Shown piece after piece: positions 29,333 to 38,563 of a stretch of 64,000 bases of DNA; the first letter of the stretch is position 1, and each line of letters begins with the position of its first letter. The notes beneath the pieces were generated by a model, which ran no database searches, was not told the origin of the DNA, and saw only the letters and a program-made list of their open reading frames with translations. This stretch comes from Chitinophaga sp. YR627 (lineage in GTDB: Bacteria > Bacteroidota > Bacteroidia > Chitinophagales > Chitinophagaceae): contig NZ_FOUX01000002.1 in NCBI RefSeq assembly GCF_900114995.1, positions 992,001-1,056,000 of the forward strand. The letters run 5' to 3'. A program made the translations under genes and the position numbers.

Positions 29333-29422
29333 AATTCAATTAAGAATTAAAAATTAAGAATTAACAATTAAGACGAAAGGGTACTCCTCTAATTCTTAAT
29401 CATTAATTCTTAATTCTTAATT
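29333..29422. repeat. AT-rich inverted-repeat element, copy 1
   Basis: The left arm (29333-29373) is built from AATTAAGAATTA units. The right arm (29390-29422) is its approximate reverse complement. They flank a short GC-richer centre. The left arm shares AATTCAATTAAGAATTA and GAATTAACAATTAAGA with the copy at 57083. It fills nearly the whole gap between the DUF2520 and kdsC genes. Confidence 0.7.
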
Positions 29423-29468
29423 GCCAAAAGTAAGACAGATTTTTGAAGTCTGTCGCTCAGGCATAATG

Positions 29469-30233
29469 TCAGCTGTTGTGAAAGTCATAGATGCTATCCG
29501 ACATTACCTGGTAGATCAGTTTGAGGTACTCCTCATTTTCGATCAGTCCACGATGTCTGGCCATGGTATTTTCATCATTCCGCATAGCCGGGCCGGTCTG
29601 TACAGATTCGGGTGGGAATTTCTCCAGGCGGTCAAAAGTCTCCTTAATAATAGGTTGCAGCAGGGAAAAATCGAGCCCGGCGCCTTCGCAGTAGCGTTTC
29701 GCCCTGGCAATCAGATGATTGGTAAAGTTGTTACACAATACAGCCGCCAGGTGCAACTGGAGACGTTGCTGGGAATTGACCTCCCTGATGTCGGGACTCA
29801 CGCTCTGGGCAACGGAGCGCAGCCTGCGCATCACTTCCTCGTTAGCGCCTTCCAGCAATAAAGGGATCGCCGGATAGTTACGCACCTCTTTGCGGAGTGA
29901 TTGTAACGGATACATTACTCCGGTATTAATAGAGATCTTTTTAATTGCATCCAGCGGAACGGCGCCTGCCGTGTGTACGACAAAGCGTTTACCCAGTCTT
30001 AATTCGTCGTTCAGTTCGGGAATAGCCGAATCACTTACGGCCATAATATACACGTCAGCCTCCATATTAATGTCCAGCAGGTCGTCGGTGCCGGTAGAGT
30101 GTAAAGACTCCGCCAGCTCAACGGCATGTTCCTTACTACGACTGATCACCTGTAAGATCTGGTGACCGTGCAGTTTCAATAAATGACCAAAGCAATGCGC
30201 CACATTTCCTGCGCCAATAATAACTATATCCAT
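29469..30233 (-). CDS. Rossmann-fold oxidoreductase with DUF2520 domain
   Basis: 254 residues. The N-terminal dinucleotide loop is VIIGAGNVAHCFG (residues 4-16). The middle has VHTAGAVPLDAI and TGVMYPLQSLR, as in F420/NADP-dependent oxidoreductase-like proteins. The C-terminal half is DUF2520 (LHLAAVLCNNFTNHLIARAKRYCEGAGLDFSLLQPIIKET, in part). Substrate unknown. It heads the conserved Bacteroidota cluster with kdsC, ubiA and maf. Confidence 0.9.
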   Translation of the reverse strand: MDIVIIGAGNVAHCFGHLLKLHGHQILQVISRSKEHAVELAESLHSTGTDDLLDINMEADVYIMAVSDSAIPELNDELRLGKRFVVHTAGAVPLDAIKKISINTGVMYPLQSLRKEVRNYPAIPLLLEGANEEVMRRLRSVAQSVSPDIREVNSQQRLQLHLAAVLCNNFTNHLIARAKRYCEGAGLDFSLLQPIIKETFDRLEKFPPESVQTGPAMRNDENTMARHRGLIENEEYLKLIYQVMSDSIYDFHNS

Positions 30234-30540
30234 TCGGTGTAAGGTTAAATATATATTATGGTGTACCGGTTCTTTTTAAAAGCAATGCAGAGGTATCGCA
30301 CTCATATCTTTATATGGCTGGGCAACTTCCCTTGTTAGCTACGCTGTTATCCAGCAATTTAAGTATTAAACTGTTAATGACTCATTTTTAATGAATTTAT
30401 CAAAAATATTACATTTATCTTCAATACATTAAAACAGTCTTATTTTTTATTCTCAAGCTACTTTTATATACTTGCAAAATTCGTATTTGTATTTTTTATA
30501 CGAAATTTTACGTATCTAGTAGCTCATAAAGACGGCATAA
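30234..30540. other. Intergenic region upstream of topA
   Basis: 307 AT-rich nt holding both divergent promoters. An inverted repeat AAAATTCGTAT (30477-30487) / ATACGAAATTTT (30499-30510) with an 11-nt T-rich loop lies 30 nt before topA. TATACTTG at about 30468 is one mismatch from the TAnnTTTG -7 consensus. No gene is visible. Confidence 0.4.
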
Positions 30541-32895
30541 ATGGCAAAAAATCTAGTAATAGTTGAGTCTCCGGCGAAAGCCAAGACGATAGAAAAGATA
30601 CTGGGCAAAGACTTCGAGGTAAAGTCCTGCTTTGGTCACATCCGTGATCTGGAGAAGGATGACATGGGTATCGACATCGCCAACAACTTCAAACCTAAGT
30701 ACACTATACCTGACGATAAAGAGAAGATTGTTAAGGAATTAAAGAAACTCGCCAAAGATACTGACGAAGTTTGGTTAGCAACGGATGAGGACCGTGAGGG
30801 TGAAGCCATTTCCTGGCATTTGTGTGAGGTCCTCGGACTCGATCCTGACGTGACCAAGCGTATCGTCTTCCATGAGATCACCAAGCCTGCCATCGAAAAA
30901 GCCGTACAACAACCCCGCCTATTAGATATGAACCTGGTCAATGCCCAGCAGGCCAGACGTATTCTTGACAGAATAGTAGGTTTTGAATTATCCCCCGTGC
31001 TCTGGCGTAAAATGAGCATGCGTAATTCACTGTCTGCCGGTCGTGTACAATCTGTTGCGGTAAGACTGATCGTGGAGCGTGAACGTGAGATCAATACATT
31101 CAATGCCGTTAGCAGTTTTAAAGTAGAAGCTTTCTTTACTGCTAAAGATCTTCAGGGCAAAAATATTACTTTTAAGGCTGAAGGACCTACCCGTTTCAAG
31201 ACGGCGGAAGATGCCGAAAAGTTCCTGCAGCAGTGCGTTGGCGCTGCTTACTCAGTGAAAGATATTCAGGTAAAACCAGGTAAAAAATCACCTGCCGCAC
31301 CTTTTACAACGTCTACACTCCAGCAGGAAGCCAGCCGTAAACTGGGCTACAGCGTATCCAAAACAATGCTGCTCGCTCAGAAACTCTATGAAAGTGGTAA
31401 GATCACTTACATGCGTACTGACTCCGTGAACCTGTCAGATACAGCCCTCGCGGATATCCAGAACGCCATCACAACCAGCTACGGTCAGCGATACCACCAG
31501 CACAGGAAGTTCAAGAACAAAAATGAATCAGCACAGGAAGCGCACGAAGCCATCCGTCCAACATATATGGAAAATGCGACTGTCGATGACAGTGATACCA
31601 AAAAACTGTATGAACTGATCTGGAAGCGTACCATCGCCAGCCAGATGAGTGATGCAGAACTGGAAAAGACTATCGCAAAGATCGATATCTCCACCAACCA
31701 CGAAGAGCTTACTGCCAGTGGTGAAGTGCTGAAGTTCGACGGCTTCCTGAAAGTATACATGGAAGGTAAAGACGATGAAGATGAAGGGGATGAAGAAGAA
31801 TCAGACGGCTCTTTACCTGCCCTCACAGTAAAACAAGCCCTGGACCTCAGGGAAATGAAGGCGACAGAACGCTATAGCCGTCCTGCTCCGCGTTATACAG
31901 AGGCCAGCCTGGTAAAGAAACTGGAGGAATTAGGTATCGGTCGTCCATCTACTTACGCGCCTACCATTACCACCGTACAAAAACGCGGGTACGTAGAGAA
32001 ACGCGATAAGGAAGGTATTAAAAGAGACTTCCGCATCCTGAGCCTCAAAGCTGACAAGATCACGAAAGTAACAGAGAGCGAAAATACCGGTGCGGAGAAA
32101 TCCAAACTGTTCCCGACAGACCTCGGTATGATCGTAACAGACTTCCTGAACCAGTATTTCAGCTCTGTAATGGACTACGGCTTTACCGCCAAGATCGAAG
32201 GAGAGTTTGACGAAGTGGCACATGGTAAAAAGATCTGGAATAAAATGCTGAACGACTTCTATACGCCTTTCCATAAAGATGTGGAAAACACACTGGAAAA
32301 AGCGGAAAGAGTAAAAGGCGAACGCCAGCTCGGTACCGACGCTGAAACCGGTAAACCAATCGTGGCCCGTATGGGACGTTATGGCCCAATGATCCAGATC
32401 GGTAAAGCGGAAGATGAGGAAAAACCGAAGTTCGCAAAAATGAAGTCCACTCAAAGTATAGAAACCATTACTTTAGAGGAAGCAATGGAACTGTTCAGAC
32501 TTCCCCGTAACCTGGGACAGTTTGAAGATCAGGATGTACTGGTGAACATCGGACGCTTTGGCCCATACGCAGCTCATAATAAACAATTCTATTCCCTGAA
32601 AAAGGAAATGGACCCCTACACAGTGGAACTGGATGAAATAGCGCCGCTGATCGTGGAGAAAAGAACTGCGAAGGACGAACGTACCATCAAGGTTTTCGAG
32701 AAAGAAAAGATTCAGATACTCAAAGGCCCATACGGACCATATATTAAACAGGGTCTTAGAAACTATAAGATCCCTAAAGAAAAGATCGACGCCGCCGCTG
32801 ATATTACGCTGGAAGAAGCCAAAGCAATCATTGAAGATGTGAAGGCTAATCCTCCAAAGAAAAAAGCGCCTCCAAGGAAGAAGAAGGCGGAATAA
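30541..32895 (+). CDS. topA: DNA topoisomerase I (type IA)
   Basis: 784 residues. It relaxes negative supercoils. The TOPRIM domain begins NLVIVESPAKAKTIEKIL with the DxDxxRE motif ATDEDREGE. The catalytic tyrosine is Y290 in ITYMRTDS. The core ends with GIGRPSTYAPTITT. The C-terminal region (about 600-784) has repeats GRYGPMIQIG, GRFGPYAAHN and GPYGPYIKQG. The C-terminal tetracysteine zinc fingers of the E. coli enzyme are missing, as only three cysteines occur in the protein. The tail is Lys/Pro-rich. Confidence 0.96.
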   Translation: MAKNLVIVESPAKAKTIEKILGKDFEVKSCFGHIRDLEKDDMGIDIANNFKPKYTIPDDKEKIVKELKKLAKDTDEVWLATDEDREGEAISWHLCEVLGLDPDVTKRIVFHEITKPAIEKAVQQPRLLDMNLVNAQQARRILDRIVGFELSPVLWRKMSMRNSLSAGRVQSVAVRLIVEREREINTFNAVSSFKVEAFFTAKDLQGKNITFKAEGPTRFKTAEDAEKFLQQCVGAAYSVKDIQVKPGKKSPAAPFTTSTLQQEASRKLGYSVSKTMLLAQKLYESGKITYMRTDSVNLSDTALADIQNAITTSYGQRYHQHRKFKNKNESAQEAHEAIRPTYMENATVDDSDTKKLYELIWKRTIASQMSDAELEKTIAKIDISTNHEELTASGEVLKFDGFLKVYMEGKDDEDEGDEEESDGSLPALTVKQALDLREMKATERYSRPAPRYTEASLVKKLEELGIGRPSTYAPTITTVQKRGYVEKRDKEGIKRDFRILSLKADKITKVTESENTGAEKSKLFPTDLGMIVTDFLNQYFSSVMDYGFTAKIEGEFDEVAHGKKIWNKMLNDFYTPFHKDVENTLEKAERVKGERQLGTDAETGKPIVARMGRYGPMIQIGKAEDEEKPKFAKMKSTQSIETITLEEAMELFRLPRNLGQFEDQDVLVNIGRFGPYAAHNKQFYSLKKEMDPYTVELDEIAPLIVEKRTAKDERTIKVFEKEKIQILKGPYGPYIKQGLRNYKIPKEKIDAAADITLEEAKAIIEDVKANPPKKKAPPRKKKAE

Positions 32896-32918
32896 ATGGA
32901 CACCTGTAGATTCATTTT

Positions 32919-33806
32919 ATGCACGAGACCAAAGAAATAAATGCTTTGTTCCACCTGCTGGACGATCCCGATCAGGAGGTGTATGATACTGTTGCCAACA
33001 AGATCTTATTGTTTGGAAAAGAGATCATCCCTAATCTGGAAAATCTGTGGGAAAATACAGTGGATGAGTCTATCCAGGAAAGGATAGAACAGCTGATCCA
33101 TCGTGTGCATTACAGCGATCTGCAGGTAGCCCTTCAGCAATGGACGAAAGCCGAAACGCCTGACCTGCTGCAGGGTGCTATTCTCGTAGCCCGCTATCAG
33201 TTTCCTGATATGCAACCCGGACAGGTGGTCGCTGAAATAGAACGGATCAAAAGGAATATCTGGCTGGAACTGAATAACTATCTCACGCCACTGGAGCAGA
33301 TCAATGTCCTCAACAGCATGATCTACAACTACTTCGGACTGAAAGGTGAAGAAGTAGCCTACGTGCGGAAGAACCAGTTTTTCATCAACCAGGTCATCGA
33401 ATCCCGTAAGGGTAACCCGCTGACCAACGGTATCGTATACCAGAGTCTCTGCGCCATGCTGGACCTACCCGTATACGCAGTGAATATTCCCCGCCAGTTC
33501 ATACTGGGTTATTTCGATACTTTCTATGACTTTACCGAAACGCCCAGACCGGACGATACCCGTATCCTTTTCTTTATCGACCCTATTCAGGGACAGATCT
33601 ACTCCCACCAGGACGTAGAAGGTTACCTGAAACGGATGTCCATACCGGCGACTCCTTATTATTTTCAGCCGCAGTCTAATAAACGCGTTATACAGTTCCT
33701 GCTGGAAGAGCTGATCAAGTGCTTTCAGGACGATAAAGACGCCTTTAGAAGAGATGAGCTTAAAACACTGATCAAGCTGCTGGATGATAAGCAACAGGAG
33801 GAATAG
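32919..33806 (+). CDS. SirB1/Transglut_core2-type transglutaminase-like protein
   Basis: 295 residues, cytoplasmic. The section LTPLEQINVLNSMIYNYFGLKGEEVAYVRKNQFFINQVIESRKGNPLTNGIVYQSLCAMLDLPVYAVNIPRQFILGYFD (read in pieces) matches the SirB1 N-terminal transglutaminase-like fold. The catalytic Cys may be the C in YQSLCAML, but an intact triad is not obvious, so enzymatic activity is uncertain. An N-terminal helical region (HEAT-like, residues 1-95) precedes it. It follows topA by 23 nt and is likely cotranscribed. Confidence 0.78.
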   Translation: MHETKEINALFHLLDDPDQEVYDTVANKILLFGKEIIPNLENLWENTVDESIQERIEQLIHRVHYSDLQVALQQWTKAETPDLLQGAILVARYQFPDMQPGQVVAEIERIKRNIWLELNNYLTPLEQINVLNSMIYNYFGLKGEEVAYVRKNQFFINQVIESRKGNPLTNGIVYQSLCAMLDLPVYAVNIPRQFILGYFDTFYDFTETPRPDDTRILFFIDPIQGQIYSHQDVEGYLKRMSIPATPYYFQPQSNKRVIQFLLEELIKCFQDDKDAFRRDELKTLIKLLDDKQQEE

Positions 33807-33840
33807 CTACTATCTGATTTTCAGAATCACGCTTACATAT

Positions 33841-33878
33841 AAAAAAGACGGCTCGCTGAACACGAGCCGTCTTTTTTT
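33841..33878 (+). terminator. Terminator after topA operon
   Basis: Stem AAAAAGACGGCTCG / CGAGCCGTCTTTTT with loop CTGAACA and a T-run. Confidence 0.9.
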
Positions 33879-34010
33879 GAATTAGGAATTATCACCAGAA
33901 CTACCCCCCATGGAATAATATAATAGAAAGAGGCGCCCCTTAATATGGGCGCCTCTTTCTATTATTGAACGACTGTTGAGGTCATTCCTAATTCGTAATT
34001 CCTAATTATT
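33879..34010. repeat. AT-rich inverted-repeat element, copy 2
   Basis: GAATTAGGAATTA at 33879-33891 is repeated inverted at 33983-34010 (ATTCCTAATTCGTAATTCC and more). The arms bracket the terminator hairpin at 33922-33963. The right arm directly abuts the stop codon of the protease gene. The unit motif is related to the copies at 29333 and 57083. Confidence 0.6.
33922..33963 (-). terminator. Terminator of tail-specific protease gene
   Basis: Long stem AATAGAAAGAGGCGCCC / GGGCGCCTCTTTCTATT with loop CTTAATAT. Flanking A/T-rich sequence makes it usable on the minus strand. Confidence 0.75.
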
Positions 34011-36141
34011 TATTCGCTGGTTTACCCTGTAATTTAGGATAAGACAATGCGATCAGGTCATTCATTACATTCACTGCTTCATCCAGATAGATATCTTTCT
34101 GTCTGAATTTCAACCAGTCTTTGTTACGCGCCAGTTTGGAAGAATCACTGGCCAGTCTGTCCAGGTCAACTCTCAGGCTAACGATGTTCAGTTCTTTCAC
34201 CTTATCATTCACTGCATCATAACGTTTCAGCGCATTGGTGTTAGTCTTCTGCTCTGCTTTATATGTCTGCATGTTCAGTGAATAGGTTTCCTGACTTTCC
34301 AGTTTCTTCAGGGTGCTGATGTTTTCACTCATCATTTTGAATGCCTCACTGGTAGCCATACGCTTCTCGCTGTTTCTCTTCAGTGCATCTACAGGCACCG
34401 GATCGATCCAGGTAGTGTAAGGCGCTTTAGGGATTTCGTCCCATGCCAGTGCGTCATCATCTTTACGTTCTGCTACTTCATAATAAGGATCTGGCAGCAG
34501 GATATCGGAAGTCACACCTTTCAGCTGTGTAGAACCACCGTTTGCACGGTAGAATTTCTGCTGTGTCAGTTTGATAGCTCCCAGTGCACCTATTTCCTTG
34601 TTGGAATAGAAGTCGTCCAGGTTCAGCATACGCTGTACGGTACCTTTACCAAAGGTATTGCTACCGATGATCACCGCACGTTTGTAATCCTGCATAGCAG
34701 CCGCCATGATCTCAGAAGCGGAAGCGCTGTATTCATTTACCATGATCGCCAGCGGACCACCATATTGTACACTCTTATCACGGTCACGCAGGATCATTGG
34801 ATCGCCGCTGCGGGATTTTACCTGTACGATCGGACCTTCCGGAATGAACAGGCCGGCCATCTGTACAACATCCTGCAGGGAACCACCACCATTGAAACGC
34901 AGATCGAGGATGATACCTTCTACATTCTCTGCTTTCAGTTTGGTGATCTCTTTTGCAACGTCTTCTGCGCAACGGGCGCCATTTCTGTCGTTGAAGTCTG
35001 CATAGAATTCAGGCAGATAAATGTAACCCAGTTTATGCTGGCCATTGATGATGGCTGATTTTGCAAATGTATCGTCCAGTACCACTTCATCACGAACAAT
35101 GTCGATCACTTTCTGTGTACCGTCCACACTCTTCACGGTCAGTTTCACAACAGAACCTTTGCTACCACGGATCAGTTTTACCGCATCTTCAACGGCATAA
35201 CCGGTTACGTCTACAGGTTCTTTATCACCCTGGGCCACTTTCAGGATCGCGTCATTTGCTTTCAGACGACCGTCTTTCCAGCTGGCGCTACCAGTTACGA
35301 TACTGGTGATCTTGATCTTACCATCTTCTTCTTTCAGCTGTGCGCCGATACCAAAGAACTTACCAGCCATCTGCTCTTCAAATGCACGCTTTTCAGCAGG
35401 CGGGAAGAAGTCAGTATGCGGGTCCATGGTAGTAGTGATCGCGTTGATAAACAGGCTGAAACGTTCGTTATCATCCTGCTTGTTCTTCAGACGATCAAAG
35501 TAACGGTCATATACGCTTTTCACCTTTGTCCTTGCCTCAGCTTCCAGTTCGGCATCTGTTTTAGGCTTTTCGGTGGCTGCTTTATCTTTCTGATCTTTTT
35601 GTTTGTCACGGCTTTCCTGTAACTCCACATATTTTTCCAGCACACGATATTTCAGCACTTTCCTCCAGGCATCCTTACGGGCTGCTTCATCGGCAGGATA
35701 GTCGATCTTATCAGGATCCAGTGTTACTTTTTCCTCTTTGCTGAAGTCGAACGGCTGTGCGAGCAGTTCCGGATAGAAAGCGGCAGCTTCGGTTACACGC
35801 TGTTTGATCAGCGTATTCACCGCATTGAAGCAGTCCAGCGGAGCGCCCTGCAGTTCATCATCGATATGTGTAGCGACTGTCTGCAGTCCCTGAACATCAC
35901 TTTTCAGAAAAAACTTCTTCTCCGGGTCCAGACTCTTCAGATATTTATCAAAAACTTCCTTAGAATAGGCGTCATTAATCTCCTTAGGCTGATAGTGTCC
36001 CTGAGTGAGTATTTGTCCTACCAGGCCCATGATCACTTCGTATCTGCCGGGAGGATCTTCTTTATGCAGTTTGCTGAATGCTAAAACCCCCATTGAGATG
36101 GAGAGCAGGGCAACTGGTATAATCACTTTCATTCTTCTCAT
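34006..36141 (-). CDS. Carboxy-terminal (tail-specific) processing protease, S41 family
   Basis: 711 residues with an N-terminal signal/anchor segment (VIIPVALLSISMGVLAF). An N-terminal helical domain is followed by a PDZ domain (about 250-340, FGIGAQLKEEDGKIKITSIVTGSASWKDGRLKANDAIL). The S41 core holds the catalytic Ser in EYSASASEI and Lys in NTFGKGTVQ. The C-terminal extension is the Prc-type helical domain. It degrades or trims periplasmic proteins from the C-terminus. The size matches E. coli Prc. A TATATTTG -7 element lies at 36165-36172 on the minus strand. Confidence 0.95.
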   Translation of the reverse strand: MRRMKVIIPVALLSISMGVLAFSKLHKEDPPGRYEVIMGLVGQILTQGHYQPKEINDAYSKEVFDKYLKSLDPEKKFFLKSDVQGLQTVATHIDDELQGAPLDCFNAVNTLIKQRVTEAAAFYPELLAQPFDFSKEEKVTLDPDKIDYPADEAARKDAWRKVLKYRVLEKYVELQESRDKQKDQKDKAATEKPKTDAELEAEARTKVKSVYDRYFDRLKNKQDDNERFSLFINAITTTMDPHTDFFPPAEKRAFEEQMAGKFFGIGAQLKEEDGKIKITSIVTGSASWKDGRLKANDAILKVAQGDKEPVDVTGYAVEDAVKLIRGSKGSVVKLTVKSVDGTQKVIDIVRDEVVLDDTFAKSAIINGQHKLGYIYLPEFYADFNDRNGARCAEDVAKEITKLKAENVEGIILDLRFNGGGSLQDVVQMAGLFIPEGPIVQVKSRSGDPMILRDRDKSVQYGGPLAIMVNEYSASASEIMAAAMQDYKRAVIIGSNTFGKGTVQRMLNLDDFYSNKEIGALGAIKLTQQKFYRANGGSTQLKGVTSDILLPDPYYEVAERKDDDALAWDEIPKAPYTTWIDPVPVDALKRNSEKRMATSEAFKMMSENISTLKKLESQETYSLNMQTYKAEQKTNTNALKRYDAVNDKVKELNIVSLRVDLDRLASDSSKLARNKDWLKFRQKDIYLDEAVNVMNDLIALSYPKLQGKPANK

Positions 36142-36445
36142 AGAAATCCAAAATTGAGCGTCATCAAATATAACATAAAATACCCCATCCAGTCAGAAGG
36201 GCAAATTGCTTTTAACAAAAGATTGAGAAACAGTACAATGTAACAGAACATGCAATTGGCTCGCATTTAACAGGTTGCTACATTTTACGCTTTCACAGAT
36301 GCCAAAACCAGACCAACTTCTATCAGGAGATTTGATATATAAAAATAAGCATCTTCTACCGATTTTGTCTGACCGTTTATCAGATTAGCCAACCTCTCAA
36401 TGCTTCAAATACTGTATTTTTGCTGCGGCTACAAAAAACTGCACA
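36142..36445. promoter_or_regulatory. Divergent promoter region between prc-like and MFS genes
   Basis: 304 nt with no gene. Two TAnnTTTG matches face outward: TATATTTG on the minus strand (36165-36172) before the protease gene, and TATTTTTG on the plus strand (36415-36422) before the MFS gene. Neither has a good TTTG at the -33 spacing. Confidence 0.4.
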
Positions 36446-37702
36446 GTGGATAATCCGGCGACCATCAAGAACGACCCATACGCTTCGTTACGCATACCAG
36501 AATTCAACTATTACCTTGTCATCCGTTTTGCGCTGGTCTTCGCACTGGCAATGCAATTCACCATCGTAGAATGGAAAGTGAATGCCCTCACGCACGATGC
36601 TTTTGCCCTTGGTCTTATCGGACTGGCAGAAGTGATACCGGCGGTATTGATCGCGCCTTTCGCCGGTCATATTGTGGATAAAAGGGAAAAAAGAGGCTTG
36701 CTGCTGCTGTGTGTCATTGCTTATATCATCATCGGAACGGGGTTGTTCCTGCTTACCTGGGACAAAGCTGTGGAGGGTATTCCTACAAAATGGGTCCTCA
36801 ATATGGTCTATTTCCTCGTATTTCTCGGCGGGATAGCCAGGGCTTTCCTCAGTCCGGCTAACTTCTCTCTCATGGCCCTCATCGTTCCAAGAACCATGTA
36901 TGCCAATGCCTCTACCTGGAGCAGCAGTGCCTGGCAGATCGGCGGTATGGCGGGACCGGCACTCGGAGGTCTGTTCATTTACTTCCTGGGTATACACTGG
37001 TCGATGCTGCTGGTAGTGGGTGTCTTCCTTGCGCCTTTGTATTGCCTGATAAGAATAAAACCTAAACCGATCCATTATAAAGCCCAGGGCGAAAGCTTCC
37101 TGGATGGCCTCACCAAAGGCATGCGTTTCGTCTGGAAGACCAAAGTGGTACTGAATGCTATGGCGCTGGATATGTTTGCCGTATTATTCGGCGGAGCAGT
37201 ATCAATGCTCCCGATCTTCGCTACAGATGTACTGCATGTGGGATCACTGGAATTCGGCTTCCTGCGTGCCGCCGTGGCGGTTGGCTCCCTGACCACCATG
37301 TTCGTACTGGCCTACAAACCACTGGTCTATCATCCCGGACTGAAGCTGCTGGCAGCTGTTTTCGGCTTCGGACTGTGTATCATCGTATTTGGACTTTCAA
37401 CCAGCTTTCTCCTCTCCTTCTTTGCACTGCTGATCAGCGGCATGCTGGACGGTATCAGTGTGATCATCCGTCAGACTATCCTGCAACTGAAAACGCCCGA
37501 CGATATGCGCGGCCGTGTAGCAGCGGTAAGCTCCATGTTCGTTGGTTCGTCCAATGAACTGGGCGCATTCGAAAGCGGTTTCATGGCCCGTTGGATGGGC
37601 CTTGTACCTTCTGTCGTTTTCGGTGGATGCGTAACACTGGGTGTGGTGATCACCACCTATATCATCTCTCCTGCCATGCGTAAACTGGACCTTAAAGCCT
37701 GA
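36446..37702 (+). CDS. MFS transporter, GTG start
   Basis: 418 residues starting at GTG 36446. Twelve hydrophobic segments are visible, with the MFS loop 2-3 motif GHIVDKREKRGLL after helix 2. The layout LAEVIPAVLIAPFAGHIVDKREKR and DDMRGRVAAVSSMFVGSSNELG resembles EntS-like exporters. The substrate is unknown. It ends 5 nt from the convergent YkgJ-type gene with no terminator between. Confidence 0.9.
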   Translation: MDNPATIKNDPYASLRIPEFNYYLVIRFALVFALAMQFTIVEWKVNALTHDAFALGLIGLAEVIPAVLIAPFAGHIVDKREKRGLLLLCVIAYIIIGTGLFLLTWDKAVEGIPTKWVLNMVYFLVFLGGIARAFLSPANFSLMALIVPRTMYANASTWSSSAWQIGGMAGPALGGLFIYFLGIHWSMLLVVGVFLAPLYCLIRIKPKPIHYKAQGESFLDGLTKGMRFVWKTKVVLNAMALDMFAVLFGGAVSMLPIFATDVLHVGSLEFGFLRAAVAVGSLTTMFVLAYKPLVYHPGLKLLAAVFGFGLCIIVFGLSTSFLLSFFALLISGMLDGISVIIRQTILQLKTPDDMRGRVAAVSSMFVGSSNELGAFESGFMARWMGLVPSVVFGGCVTLGVVITTYIISPAMRKLDLKA

Positions 37703-37707
37703 CGCCG

Positions 37708-38211
37708 TTAGAGTTTGGTGACTTTCTTCAGTCTTTCCAGCACATAGAATACCGCAGGACAGATCGTACTGTTCAGGTATGTGATGTTGGGCCGCTTGAT
37801 AAAATCAAAGCTGTCTGTGTAAGGGTAATTTTCACAATCCCCGGGACGGGCATCGTAAATGCTGCAGTAGTTGTCAGCATCAAGGAATGGACATGGACTG
37901 AATTTCACTACATAATCCCCATCGCTATCCATCCGCAGGTATTTTTCAATAAATGCAGATTCTTTCATGCCCAGGTATTTGGAAATACGTTTGATATCGG
38001 GCATTTTAAAGCGCGGGCTGATCGTTTTGCAGCAATTGGCACATTTCAGGCAATCCACATGACTGAAAGCTTCATCGTGCATATCCGGCAGTAACTTCTC
38101 TACGCCCCTTCCCCTCTTTGTCTGTAGTTTTTGCAGGAACTGCTTGTTCTCCTTCTGCTGCTCCTGGGCTTTCTGCTCCCAGTTGATAAGTAATTCGTCC
38201 ATTTGCCGCAA
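37708..38211 (-). CDS. YkgJ-family cysteine-cluster protein
   Basis: 167 residues. It has the zinc/iron-chelating cysteine pattern CLKCANCCKTISPRF in the middle and CPFLDADNYCSIYDARPGDCENYP downstream, as in the CxxCxxCC family. The N-terminus (about 40 residues) is Lys/Gln-rich and helical. Function unknown, with metal binding likely. Its promoter region contains the inverted repeat near 38304. Confidence 0.9.
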   Translation of the reverse strand: MRQMDELLINWEQKAQEQQKENKQFLQKLQTKRGRGVEKLLPDMHDEAFSHVDCLKCANCCKTISPRFKMPDIKRISKYLGMKESAFIEKYLRMDSDGDYVVKFSPCPFLDADNYCSIYDARPGDCENYPYTDSFDFIKRPNITYLNSTICPAVFYVLERLKKVTKL

Positions 38212-38303
38212 AGATACGGATTAACAGCACCCTGCAAATAGTCTGTCGAAACCCTTATCCGGCTTCAAAACAGTACTATTTCCTTCGATTAAAACGCTTG
38301 TAT

Positions 38304-38363
38304 GCCGTTATTAAGCCGCTATCTCTTCGCTCGGGAACGGACAGATAGCGGCGTAATAACGGC
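38304..38363. repeat. 21-bp inverted repeat (stem-loop element)
   Basis: Left arm GCCGTTATTAAGCCGCTATC T (38304-38324) pairs with the right arm at 38343-38363 with 20 of 21 positions matching and an 18-nt loop. Further short complementary segments flank it (CCCTTATC near 38252 with GATAAGGG near 38366; GGCTTC at 38261 with GAAGCC at 38402), and ATAGTTC-GAA-GAACTAT at 38375-38391 forms its own hairpin. There is no T-run, so it is not a simple terminator. Confidence 0.75.
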
Positions 38364-38499
38364 CTGATAAGGGGATAGTTCGAAGAACTATTGATTTTAT
38401 CGAAGCCAAGCCCTGCCATCAACAACTTACACTCCCATGACAATCCTCCTTCTCCGATCACACGATTTATCACCGTAATTTCCCCAACAGGCGGCGTGT

Positions 38500-38531
38500 T
38501 TTGGCCATTGTTGGAAAACAATATAGCTTTG
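38500..38531 (+). promoter_or_regulatory. Bacteroidota-type promoter of gcvP
   Basis: TTTG at 38500-38503, a 20-nt spacer, then TAGCTTTG at 38524-38531. It is a full match to TTTG / TAnnTTTG at consensus spacing. The start codon at 38564 leaves a leader of about 25 nt. Confidence 0.75.
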
Positions 38532-38563
38532 CACATTCTTTTCAATCATACCTGCTTTACATC

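Larger units (their letters stand above)
38212..38563. other. Intergenic region with large inverted repeat, upstream of gcvP
   Basis: 352 nt. An open frame on the minus strand (38276-38545) is not supported by any homology or codon pattern I can recognise. The region holds the inverted repeat at 38304-38363 and, at its right end, the gcvP promoter. Confidence 0.5.

Noticed and set aside
38276..38545. Minus-strand open frame of 89 codons before gcvP
   Set aside because: It runs through the inverted repeat and the gcvP promoter and shows no family features; the repeat explains the sequence better.
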